From Mrakia gelida (Eukaryota > Basidiomycota > Tremellomycetes > Cystofilobasidiales > Mrakiaceae), in assembly GCA_024345305.1 (NCBI GenBank), contig BRON01000020.1, positions 124,001 through 188,000 on the forward strand: a DNA stretch of 64,000 nt, given 5' to 3'. Below, piece after piece: positions 22,780-32,775 of the stretch (position 1 is the stretch's first letter; every line of letters begins with the position of its first letter). The position numbers were made by a program, and so were the translations under genes. The notes beneath the pieces were generated by a model. That model was not told the origin of the DNA and searched no databases. It saw only the letters and a list, made by a program, of their open reading frames with translations.

Positions 22780-24116
22780 TCACCACTTCTGCTCAAAGCA
22801 GACCTTCTTGTGGGCCTTCCAGTCAACGGCTTGGTGTTCTGCGATGATAAAACCCGAGGGCGGCGAAGGTCAGCGAGAAAGTCGCGTCAAAGAACGAGAG
22901 AACGAAGACGAACCTCGAGAGCAATGTCGAACCGATTTGCACTTCAGAGAAGAACGAGAAAAATAGAGTCAGTCAACGACCTTTGGATGTGCGAACGAAA
23001 GTATGAAGGTTCAAGCTCACTTAACCACAAGTAGACATCTCCTCCCCTTCCTCGATCTCTACACAACGACCCGCCTTCGACCCCTCCTCCTTCACCAATC
23101 GCACCACCTCACACGTGAACCAGTTCGTCCCGTACCCCCGATTGAGACTCCTCCCCGCCAGCGGATTGTAGCTGTCCCTGAGCATGTGAGTGAGAGTAGG
23201 TCTAGCCTTCTCGGCTGCTTTACGCTGAGTGAGAGCCCATCCTTGTCGGAGGTCGGACCAGAGGGAGCGGATTTTGAGGCGCGTCGAGTTGGGTAAGGGA
23301 GGAAGGTCGGAGATGGAGGGTAGATGGACGGCGAGGGTGAAAGCGAGGACGTCTAGGAGGTCGAGGAATCCCTGCACCGTATTCTTGTTGTGTTGCATCG
23401 CGTTGACGTCCAGTCCTCGGCGCGTCTGATTCGGTTCGAATGAAGAGCGAGGAGAGGAGAGGAGAGGAGATGTTCGTCAGCTTGCCCTATCAGTCTACGC
23501 GATACCTCAGCGATCTAGAGAAAGAGAGAGTATAGCAGACGTACAACGAATCCAGTGTCGAAGAAGATCTCGAGCGATTGCAGTGCTCGTTCGTAGGTCG
23601 CAACGGACTCCTCGGTTTGCTCTCGAGCGAATCGAGCTCCGGAGGGTTGAGAGAGCGCTTGGGTCAAGAAGCTCGGGTACAAGTACCAGATGGGTAGATC
23701 CTCGTCGCCGACCACGTCTTGTCCGTTTTCGAGCCATGTACGAACGAGACAAGGAAGGTAGGTAGAAGCGATCTCGGCCTGAAGGTCGAAGAGGAGTCGA
23801 GGAGGAGGAGAGGTTCAGCTTCGCCCCAGCCCCTCGCAATCGATACGACTCGAGCTAGAGCTGACCCAGAACTCTTCACGATCTTCCTGAGAGTATTTGC
23901 CAGTGGCGCCGCTCATCTGTAAAAGTGACGACGAGGCTCATCAGAAAACGCGATGAGGGACGAGCGGAGAAGGTCAAGGAAAGGCAAGGACGAACGACTT
24001 GGGCGACCCTTCTCGAAGAATTGAACTGCTTCATGGTGACGATAGCCTGGTTTGGAGTTGAGTCCAGGGGAAAGACTGAGGATCTGAGCGAACTCTGAGG
24101 CGGTGGGTTCGTCCAT
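22780..24116 (-). CDS. MYND-type zinc finger protein (C-terminal finger)
   Basis: Read on the minus strand, the body is helical with no family I recognise (IWYLYPSFLTQALSQP; NTVQGFLDLLDVLAFTLAV; GTNWFTCEVV). It ends in an MYND finger made by the last exons: CKSVRHCSRE joined to HQAVDWKAHKKVCFEQKW and TGA. Two joins are unresolved. The exon before the finger ends in STCG just before a TAA, and no GT donor there keeps frame with the CKSVRHC exon; a donor after AGRC (about 23065) would, at the cost of the STCG cysteine. At the 5' end, exon 1 opening at 24116 (MDEPTASEFAQIL) has no clean phase-0 donor except within HHEA|V; alternatively translation starts at MSGATGKYS (about 23919) just after an acceptor. 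The MYND assignment is solid, the exact model is not. Confidence 0.65.
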
Positions 24117-24870
24117 CGTCAGAGTCGAGGACGAGGGAGGAGGGGAGGATGGATGGAGGGAGGGAGGGATCAGTGTCGAGCTCGAAGTTGGCGAGAGAGG
24201 AGGACGCTCGCAGGATTTGCGTCTCGAGTGCGAAGATTTGACTGGTGGTCCTAGTCGACGAAGAGTCCCGGTTGATTTCTAGAGAAGGCCGAACGATCCT
24301 GAGGGTTTGAGGAGAAGAGAAGCGGAGAGACCTCTCGAGCTCATCAATCAAAAGTTGAAGCTGGTGAGCTCGAAGCTCCTTCCCTGACGACGGCCTTTAA
24401 CTCTTCCTCCTCGATTCCGATCTCAAATTTTCACCAAAGATACCTGGGGGTCACTTAACTTCTTCTCCGATCCCTGCATCTGCCATACTCCTCGCAAAAT
24501 TGTCTCGGCCAAGCTCATCTCCTCTGCCTCGAGAACACTTCCTCGTCTCCCCCCTGCCGCTTGGCCTTCGAGCTTCAAGGGGACAACGAAGTGCATCGTT
24601 AACTTCAGCACAACGTCTTGGAGCCAGCCAGGCGAGGTACCTGCCTGGTGTATATAGGGACAGGAGGAAAATAAGACGGTCCGATCGACGCGTCGACCTT
24701 CGTCTCTTCCGCCACGCCCACTCCTCCTCCGCTGCCTTTGTTCGAAGCAACGGAAATCAAGCCAGAGCGAATCAAAATCACATCGAACTCTATCTAAAAA
24801 GACCCTACAGAAGAAACGAAGGAAACGCCCAACGAGAAGAAAAGGGACCTCGCTAGCAGGAACGCGAAGT
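24117..24870 (-). promoter_or_regulatory. Upstream region of the C-terminal-MYND gene
   Basis: About 754 bases between the minus-strand MYND gene and the end of the SRP40-like gene. It holds a TATATAG string at 24651-24657 and a GACGCGTC near 24687. The TATA-like string lies more than 500 bases from the start codon, so it would matter only if the 5'UTR is long or spliced. No coding exon is recognised. Confidence 0.45.
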
Positions 24871-26931
24871 TTAGTTGTCGAACTTGATCGAGTGGGAGGC
24901 CATCTGTAGCGAACAAGGGAAAGTTGAGAGTAGGAGATCGGTCAGTTCGTTCTTCGACGCGTCGATGATGACCTCGAGAGGGAAGGAGGCGAGGGAAGAA
25001 GGGAACGAGGGAAGGAGCACAAGACTCACCGAGATCTCTCCACCACGGTACGACCCCCTCTTCTTCTTGTTCTTCTCCTTCCTGAACCCAGCACCCCTAG
25101 TGACGATCAAATCCCTTGAAGCTCGCTCTCCGTAATCGTTGATGGTTCCTCCCTAGACACACAAACACGACAAGCGAAACAAACGCAGGAAAAGGGTTCA
25201 GTCAGCTCACGCTCGTCTGTCTCCCGACGCGACTCCAACCCAGCTCGCAAGCGAGAAGAAAACTCACCTTAGTATCGAACGCGTTACTCTTCAACCTCTC
25301 ATCATGGAAGCTCACATCCCCAGCCTTGATCCTCTCGAACCTCTTCCCAATCTCCTTCCCGTTCTTCCCAAACTGAGGCGACCCAACGACCGCTCCTCCC
25401 TCGCTAGCCATCTTCCTCTTCTTGTGGATCTCTTCGAGCGAAAGAGCTTGGATGGCTCCTCCAGGGTGAACAACAGCGACCGCGACGGTCTCGGTGACCT
25501 CCTCGGTGGTAGGAGCTGGGGAGTCGGCTTTGCGCTTCTTGGAAGAGGAGGAGGAGGTGGTGGTTGTGGTGGTGGAAACGACGACGACGGGAGCGGGAGC
25601 GGGAGTGGGAGTGGAGGTGGAAGCGACGGTGGAGAGGGAGGATTTGGGGAGGGTGGTGGATTTGGGGGTGGGAGGCTTGGAGGGGGTGGCTTCGGCTGCG
25701 GAAGGAAGGAAGGAAGCGAAGGAGGTGGGAGGTTAGGAGGAGCTCGCGTCGAGGGTCGAGGCAGAAAGGAACGAGAGAGAGGGCTCACCAGACTCGTCGG
25801 ACGAGGACTCGTCCTCAGAGGAAGAATCGGACTCGGAAGAGGAGTCCTCCTCGGAAGAAGAGGAGTCTGGGAAGGAGGGAAGATGGGACAGAAGTCAGTG
25901 TGAGCTTCGTCGCGTGCGAGCTTGAAAGAGGGAGGAGGAACGTACCTTCGTCTGCAAAGCGCAAGAGCGGGGTAGGGCGAAGTTGATCAGCTTCGTGGTA
26001 GTACTGACTGATGGCAAGGAACTGAGAGTACTTACCAGAAGAAGACTCGGCGGCCTTAGCGGCGACAACAGCGACCTTGGGAGCAGGCGCCTCATCGTCG
26101 TCGTCGCTGCTGTCTACTCGACGCGTTTCATTAAGTCAAAGACGAACGAAGATCAGCTCGCAGTCTCTCTTGAACTCAAGTCCAACCCATTATGGTCGAG
26201 AGAACTCACCCTCATCACTGCTATCCTCCTCACTGCTGCTCTCAGCCTCCTTGACGGCGGAAACGAGCTTTCCAGGGACGACCATGACCTCTTCCTCGCT
26301 GCTTGCCTCCTCGTCCGAGCTGCTCTCTTCCTCAGAGCTGCTGGATTCCTCTTCCGAAGAAGACTCCTCGAGGGTTCCGGTTCCTGAGCTGGCGGCAGGA
26401 GCGACGACGACGACGACGGCGGCTGGCTTGGAGGAAGCAGCGCTGGAGGAGGAGGAGGATCCGCTGCTGCTCTCGGAAGAGGAGGAAGAAGAGTCCGAGT
26501 CTGAGTCGGAGGAAGAGTCCTCATCGACGGCACTGAGATGCAAGACAGGGTAGGGAAAGTCAGCTCGATGTCTACTTGAGGGCTGGGAGAGAAAGAGGCG
26601 AAACTCACGCCTTCCTGGATTGACCGACGAGCTCGACGAGACCCTTGATTCCCTGTCCAACAGCGGGAGCAGGAGCGTCGAGGTCGAGGATGGACTTGCA
26701 CTCCTTTCGAAGAGCAGCGGCCGTCTTGGTGTGTTGATGAGAGGAGAGGAAGGAGTGGATCAGACGGTAGGTCTCTGTTGGAATCGAAGGAGAAGGGGGA
26801 GAGAGAGGTCAAAGGTCAGCTTGAGTTTCGGGTTCGTTCGTTCTGGCTCTCCTGGTCCGCTTCCTTCGCAAATTTTGGCCAGGTTTGAGAGGAAGATACT
26901 TACGGTTAAGAGTCTCGGTTTCCTCGGACAT
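24871..26931 (-). CDS. SRP40: SRP40/Nopp140-like nucleolar phosphoprotein
   Basis: Nopp140/Srp40 proteins shuttle between nucleolus and Cajal bodies and chaperone snoRNPs. The layout is diagnostic: an N-terminal LisH-like segment (ETYRLIHSFLSSHQHTKTAA) for dimerisation, a centre of acidic Ser/Glu/Asp blocks suited to CK2 phosphorylation (26460-26100 and 25900-25800) alternating with Ala/Pro/Lys stretches, and the conserved SRP40 C-terminal domain (GKRFERIKAG, then GAGFRKEKNKKKRGSYRGGE). The last exon encodes only MASHSIKFDN; its leading ATG is internal, since the upstream exon ends in phase 0 at GGEIS. The start at 26931 gives MSEETETLN, split from the rest by an intron. The serine blocks are repetitive and may hide small errors in exon limits. 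Confidence 0.92.
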
Positions 26932-27327
26932 TTCGGAAAGAACTAGAGAAAAGGAAGGAGGGAGGAGGGAGACGTTAGAGGCGAGAGAGGGAGAAGGGAG
27001 GGAAGGAATTCGAGCGAGCTCGGCCCAGATTTCGCGGGTCCTTGGTTACCGTCGGGAGGGAGGAAATTCGGCAGATTTTTGGAAGAGACCGTAAACTGTC
27101 AAACAAGGTATGTGTCGCCGTCCTCGTCGACTTTTTTCTCCTCCGAAACAAGACGATAAAAGCAGGTCGGACGACCCCCTTTGCTCTCCCTCGCGCCCTG
27201 TCCTCTCTCGTTCGCCCCAAAACGACCACCCCGAGCTCGCTCTCAGCTCCCTTCCTCCTCGCCCTCCCTCACCACCACTCCCCACCCTCTTCTTCTCCTC
27301 ACTTCCTCCCCTCTCTCCCTCACTCGG
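26932..27327. promoter_or_regulatory. Divergent promoter between SRP40-like and SAPS genes
   Basis: About 396 bases separate two divergent start codons. The half nearest the SAPS gene is a C/T-rich leader. A patch around 27040-27120 is less GC-rich. No gene and no strong motif are seen. Confidence 0.5.
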
Positions 27328-30300
27328 ATGTTCTGGCGTTTTGTTCACAGCGCTGGCGGAGACTTTGAAGCTCTTCTGAGTCGAGATCCTCCTCCTTCCA
27401 TCGAGGAGCTCTTGGACGACGACGAGTTCCTCACAGAGTGCAAGACTCAGAACGCAAAACTCGTAGAGATTCTATCAAGACCGGAGGCTGTTAGAGCTCT
27501 GATGGGTTGGGTAGTTGTCGGACTCAAATCTCTAGAGGAGAGGGGGAACGAGACGGAGGAGGACAAGAAGAGAAGGACTCGGTGAGCTCTCCGTTTCTTT
27601 CGTTTGGTCGCCCTTTTTTCACTTCGTTCATTGAAGAAAGACAGCAGTCTAGCTCTTATCATCTGTATGCGTATGCTGATCCTCCCTTCTTCCCCTTCCT
27701 TCTCGCTTTCAGCTTCCCTGCCATCGCTACCGAGGTTCTCTGCTCTGACGTGTGGGCCATCGTCGAGACTTCGCTCAACCCAGCCTACGACCTCATGAAA
27801 CCCTTCTGGGAGTCAGTCCTCGGTCCAGTACCCTCCCAGCAGATCACGCCTCTCGCTCAACCTCCCCTATCCATCGAAAATGGACCAGAAGACATGGACA
27901 TCGACCTCACCTCCCCTTCAACCTCAGCCCCTCCTCCTCCTCCTCCTCCTTCTCTCCCAACCTCCTCCGACATCCCTTCCTCCCCTCCTTCGTCCTCCAG
28001 CAACCCCGAGGAGATCACTGTCGACGAGGTCGCCGAGGATTCGGACGAGTTCGAGGACGAGCCTGCTCCCACTCCAGCACCCGTCTCAGCTTCGACGCCA
28101 GAACAGAAGGCTCAAGAGAAGGAGCACGAGGAGTTCCACAGGATCATCGCTCTCGAGATGGCAGCTGCTGCTGAGGACGGCAAGGAGCTCGCTTACGGTC
28201 TATGGGGACGGGTCAACGCTGTGTTTTTGGGGAAGAAGACGGCCGAGGTGAGTTTCTTCTTCGTCTGTGAGCTGTTGGAAGGAAGGAACCCGAGAGAGAA
28301 CGAGCTGACCCTTTTCTCCTTCCTTCCCTCGCCCAGATGCTCGCCTTCATCCGGGCTCAGCCTTTCATCGTCGAGCGACTTCTCCTCAAGATCGACTCAC
28401 CAGCCGTCGTCGACCTCCTCTTCAGGATCATCCAGTGCGAGGAGATGCCAGCTGGTCAAGGAGTTATCGACGTGCGTTCCCGAGCTCCTTCCTTCTCAGC
28501 CCTGCCCCTTCGCGAGCTGACCTTCCTTCCTTCCTTTCTGACAGTGGCTGTCCTCCGAGTCCATCATCCCTCGCCTCACCACCCTCCTCTCACCCGACTA
28601 CTATCCCTCCCATCACGACACAGCTACCGACCTCCTCAAGGGGATCATCACGATGTCGGCTCCAGCTCCAGGTCCCTTCAACCCTCACTCCGGCTCGAAC
28701 GAAGGAGGAGGAGGAGGAGGAGGCTCAGACAACGGAGCAGGAGGACTCGGAGGGATGCGAAACAACAAGTTCGCTCGAGAGCTCGTCGCCGAGGATACCG
28801 TCGAACGGCTCGTAGGCTACATGTTGGACGACGCTGGACTCCTCGCGACCGGAGAAGCCCCCGTCGACCCTTCGTTAGGAATCTCCATCCCTCCCCCCTC
28901 CACAGCGCCCAAACCCATCGACCCAGCTCTCGCTTCCCTCGCCGCTACCTCCTCCCTCACCTCGTCCATCGCAGTCTTCATCGAACTCATCAGGAAGAAC
29001 AACTCGGACTACTCGGAACCTCACCTCTTCCACACGCTACGAAACGGACTCATGGCCAAGTCGTCTCTCGTCGCCGCTGCTGCTGCCTCGAGGGTTGAGG
29101 ATGGAGAGGTGATAGATGCGGACCAGAAGGACATCGACGATCGGAAGGGCATGGAGGAGGCGATGGAGGTCATCAACACGAAGATGGGGATCGTTCACTT
29201 GGGAAGCCTCTTGACGGTGCTGAGCGCGAGGTTGGGAAGCTTCCAGGACCTCATCAAGTCGCCTCGTACCAAAGTCAGCAGCTCGATCTTCCTCCTCATC
29301 TTCCCTCAGCTGTGTACTGACTACTTCTCGCGTCGTTCGTCTCTCAGCTCGACCTCGACACCACCGCCGACTCTTCTCCTCCCCTCACCCTCGAACGCTT
29401 CCGAATCGTCGAGCTCTACGCCGAACTCCTCCACTGCTCCAACATGGCCATCCTCAACCGACCCAATGGAACTGGACCTACCTACGACGACGACGGTCGA
29501 CTCCTCGGTGGACTCTCAGGTCTCGACGAACTCTCCTCAGCCCTCAACGGAGCCGAAGCCGAGTCGGACGACAAGCCAGAGGAGGAGGTCGTTCTCCAGA
29601 ACTCGAAGGGTCTTCCAGTCAGCTCGAGCTCGACCGATGCCTCCAGCAGTAGCGACGAGGACTCTGAAGATGGAGAGATGGAGGATATTTCAGTCGAGGA
29701 CCCGCCAGCCATCGTCGTGAGCTCGGACGCGACCTCGTCGGTTTCGCCACCCCCCTCCTCTCCCACCCCAGCACCCCTACCTCCTACCCTCAACCTTCCG
29801 CCCTCCTCCTCGGACGAGTCAACCACCATCTCCGCTACTCCCTCGGACATCGCTTCCGTCAGTCGGTACGCGGTTCAAGCGACGACCGCGCCTCCGTCAG
29901 TCACGTCGGAACGAGCTGCTTCTGGGCCTGGAGAGCAGGGAGATCTCCCCCCAGGTGATCTGCTCAAGCAGAAGTTCATCGATCACGGTCTGCTGGTCAC
30001 TCTCTTCGTAAGTTTCGTGTCTCATTCTGGCTCAGTCGAGCTCGTTTCCCCACTGACTCGAGACCTCTTCTTTTTCCTCGACGCGTTCCAGGATCTCTTC
30101 TTCGCCTTCCCTCTCAACAACTTCCTCCACAACGTCGTCTACGACATCTTCCAACAAGTTCTCACCGGTCGACTCGATCAAGGTCTCAACCGAGATCTGA
30201 TCATCGTTCTCTTCCGAGACGCTCACCTCGTCGAGAAGATCCTTCACGGTCAGCGACTGAACGACTCGATGAAGTGAGTTTATCGCTTTCTCCTTTACGC

Positions 30301-32128
30301 CAGCTTCTCGAGCGACGACTGATGCCTTTCGATGTTGGCTACCAGATTCCGACTCGGCTTCATGGGCCATCTCATCCTCATCGCCGAGGACACCATCAAG
30401 TTCCTCGCTCGATGTCCTCCCGACCTACTCGCCATCGTCAACTCGACCTTCAACCAGTCCGAGTGGGTCGCCTTCGTCTCTGGACCCTACCAGGCCGCCA
30501 AGGAGCGAGACAACACTGTCATGGGAGGAGGGAAGCCTCGGAACTCGTCGATGTCCATGGGAGACGAGCACGGATCGGGAGAGCAGGCGACGGACAGCGA
30601 TAGCGACGAGGACGACGAGGAGAACGACGAGGGAGCTGGAGGAGGGATGAACGGAACGTCGAGGCTGGCCTCGTTGTCGAACGGGTTCGGGTTTGGACCT
30701 GCTAGTTCTGGGGAGGATGGAGATCTGGGTGCGACGACCGAGCAGGTGAGTTTGAGCACTTCGACGCGTCCTTCTCGGTCTCGAGCGCTGACGAGCTTTC
30801 TTCTCGGTTCAGTTCTCTCGCTACCTCGCTCAGCAGATGTCCTCTGGAGCTTCGGATCGACATTTCGAGTCCTCGTCGGACGACGATGACGACGACGACG
30901 CGGATTGGATCGCGGACTCGCACTCGTTCGACACCTCGAATTCTCAGCCTACCCAGTCCTCGTCGACTTTCCAGAGATCCAACTCTACGTCGAACGCCTT
31001 CCCAAGTAGTCAACCCACAGTGAGTCTTGATCACGAAGCTGCCGAATCGAAGAAGGACTCGAACGACTTTCTCACACGCTTTCCTTTTCTTGCTTCAGTC
31101 ATCGCAGACTCTGTTCGACGACAAGATGGGTCAGAACTCTAGCTCCTGGGTTGATGATGTAAGTTTCAGTCTCTTCTCGTCTACTCCCTCTCGTCTTGGC
31201 TCGTGTCTGACCCCGTCCCTCTCCTCCTCAGGACGACGCGTGGGGAACCTTCGCCACCGGCTCAACAACCGTCTCCTCCTCCTCGGACGACCCCTTCGGC
31301 GACGATTTCGCCACCTTCCCCTCCTCTTCCTCCCCTTCCAACAACAATTCCGAAGCTCTCGCAGCCCTCGAATGGAACGACGCCTCCTTCTCCCAGGAGT
31401 TCAAAGACGTCGATTCGGACGACGACCTCCCCGCCGCTTCTTCCTCCTCCTCTTCTCAAAACCCTCCCTCCTCCAACGCCTTTTCATCATCCTCAGCAAG
31501 GATCGCCATCCCCTCCTGGAACGAAGACGACGAAGGAGACGACGACCCTTCCACTCCAACAGGCAAGACCACCTCCGCTTCCTGGGGATCGTTCGGATCA
31601 AGTTCGAAACCCGACTTCTCGTCGTCCACCTCTCCTTCTACCTCGCCCATCACAAGCCATCTCTCGTCTAGCCCGTCAACCCAGAACTTGTCGATGCACG
31701 CGACCAACATGTCGCTTTCGACGTCTCCGTCGTCGTCGTCGCCGTTCCAGTTCGGTGGAGGAGCAGCCTCCATCTTCACCAACATGAGCGCCATCTCCCC
31801 GCCGGATCCTAGTCTTCTTCAAGCGACGAACGAAGAGGAACCTCTTGGACCTGGGGTGGGGAAGGACGTGGAGGCTTGTGAGACCGAGGAAGGGACGATG
31901 GTGTTGGAGAAGATGGGAGAGGATGGGAACTTGATTTCTGTGCCGAGTGAGTTTTGCTCGTCTCGTCTTCGCTCTTCGCTCTTCGAACGGAACGCGAGCT
32001 GACCTCTGCTCTTCGCCTTTTATTTCTCAGTGGACGAAATCGCCCTGGCCGTGGAAGCAGACCTGCAGAAGAAGGAAGCCGAGAGGGAAGCTGAGTTGAA
32101 GATGGAGCAGGACTCGAGATCGGGTTGA
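27328..32128 (+). CDS. SAPS-domain protein, Sit4-type phosphatase partner
   Basis: SAPS proteins (Sap155/185/190 and Ekc1 in yeasts, PP6 regulatory subunits in animals) bind the PP2A-like phosphatase Sit4/PP6 and set its substrate choice in cell-cycle and TOR signalling. The family start MFWRFVHSAGGDFEALL is exact, followed by PSIEELLDDDEFLTECKTQN and FPAIATEVLCSDVWAI. Helical-repeat blocks continue across introns: AFIRAQPFIVERLLLKID, NKFARELVAEDTVERLVGYM, FFAFPLNNFLHNVVYDIFQQ and GFMGHLILIAEDTIKFL. Between and after them are long acidic, Ser/Pro-rich insertions, and the C-terminal third (31230-32128) is disordered. About a dozen exons are predicted; those from 31220 on are the least certain because the sequence is low-complexity in every frame. 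Confidence 0.92.
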
Positions 32129-32775
32129 ACTTGCTCGGTCGTTCGTTCGTTCGTTCGTTTTGGGTGTTTTAGTCTTAGACGGATTCTCTTTCTTTCGCTT
32201 GGGTAGACGACGATGACCTTGTGTACTTTCCGTGTAGCTTGCTGTTCTACTTATGCGTTCGTTTTGTTTAGTTCATGCCTTGCGGTCGCTGAGAGGGAGA
32301 AAGGAGGAAAGAAGCGTCGCAGTTGAGGTCGTTTGAGTCGATTGATGCTTGAGAGGAGTTTGGTAGTTGAACAGATCGAGAGGGCGTGTGCTGTGTGATA
32401 CTTGAGCTGGGACAGGAAGGAGAGCGTGATGGGCGCGTCGGGAGGGAAAGAAAAAGGTCGAGCTCGCTTCGATCGCCTTCGAAGCCATCAACTCGAGACC
32501 CCTGATGATTTGGTGCCCCTTTTTGCGCGATGATTCTCGCTCGGCTTCTTCGTCGAGCTGGATTTGAGCCATCTCAGCATCCTGCAACAACGAACCAAGT
32601 TTGGGATAAAAGTAAAAAGAAGGGGAAAAACGCGAGAGAGGACGCGACGACAGACGCGCAGGGTTCATTTGAGCGAGGCGACCTCTCCCTCCTCCCTTCC
32701 TTCCAGCTTCCACCACCCCTCCTTCCCTTCGCCCCACCCCCACTTTCCCTCTTCTCCTCCCTCTCTCCTTCTACG
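32129..32775. other. Spacer between the SAPS and RFA1 genes
   Basis: About 647 bases. The first 130 are T-rich 3'UTR-like sequence with a TTCG tandem repeat at 32142-32159. The last 100 are the CT-rich RFA1 leader. The centre holds a possible short minus-strand ORF listed separately. Confidence 0.5.
32273..32572 (-). CDS. Possible small protein, not recognised
   Basis: On the minus strand an ATG at 32572 opens a frame that starts MAQIQLDEEAERESSRKKGH and continues with a helix-like, charged stretch (RGLELMASKAIEA). After that the composition becomes Ser/Thr/Pro-rich and unlike a folded protein. A CAG acceptor just upstream (about 32586) fits a 5'UTR intron. A GTATCA...CAG pair (about 32392-32284) could replace the tail with a short exon. 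The first 35 residues look coding, but there is no family match I can name and the gene would sit tightly between two plus-strand genes. Treat it as a candidate only. Confidence 0.25.
   Translation of the reverse strand: MAQIQLDEEAERESSRKKGHQIIRGLELMASKAIEASSTFFFPSRRAHHALLPVPAQVSHSTRPLDLFNYQTPLKHQSTQTTSTATLLSSFLPLSDRKA

Noticed and set aside
24651..24657. TATATAG as the TATA box of the C-terminal-MYND gene
   Set aside because: It lies more than 500 bases from the start codon; without evidence for a long or spliced 5'UTR it cannot be assigned.
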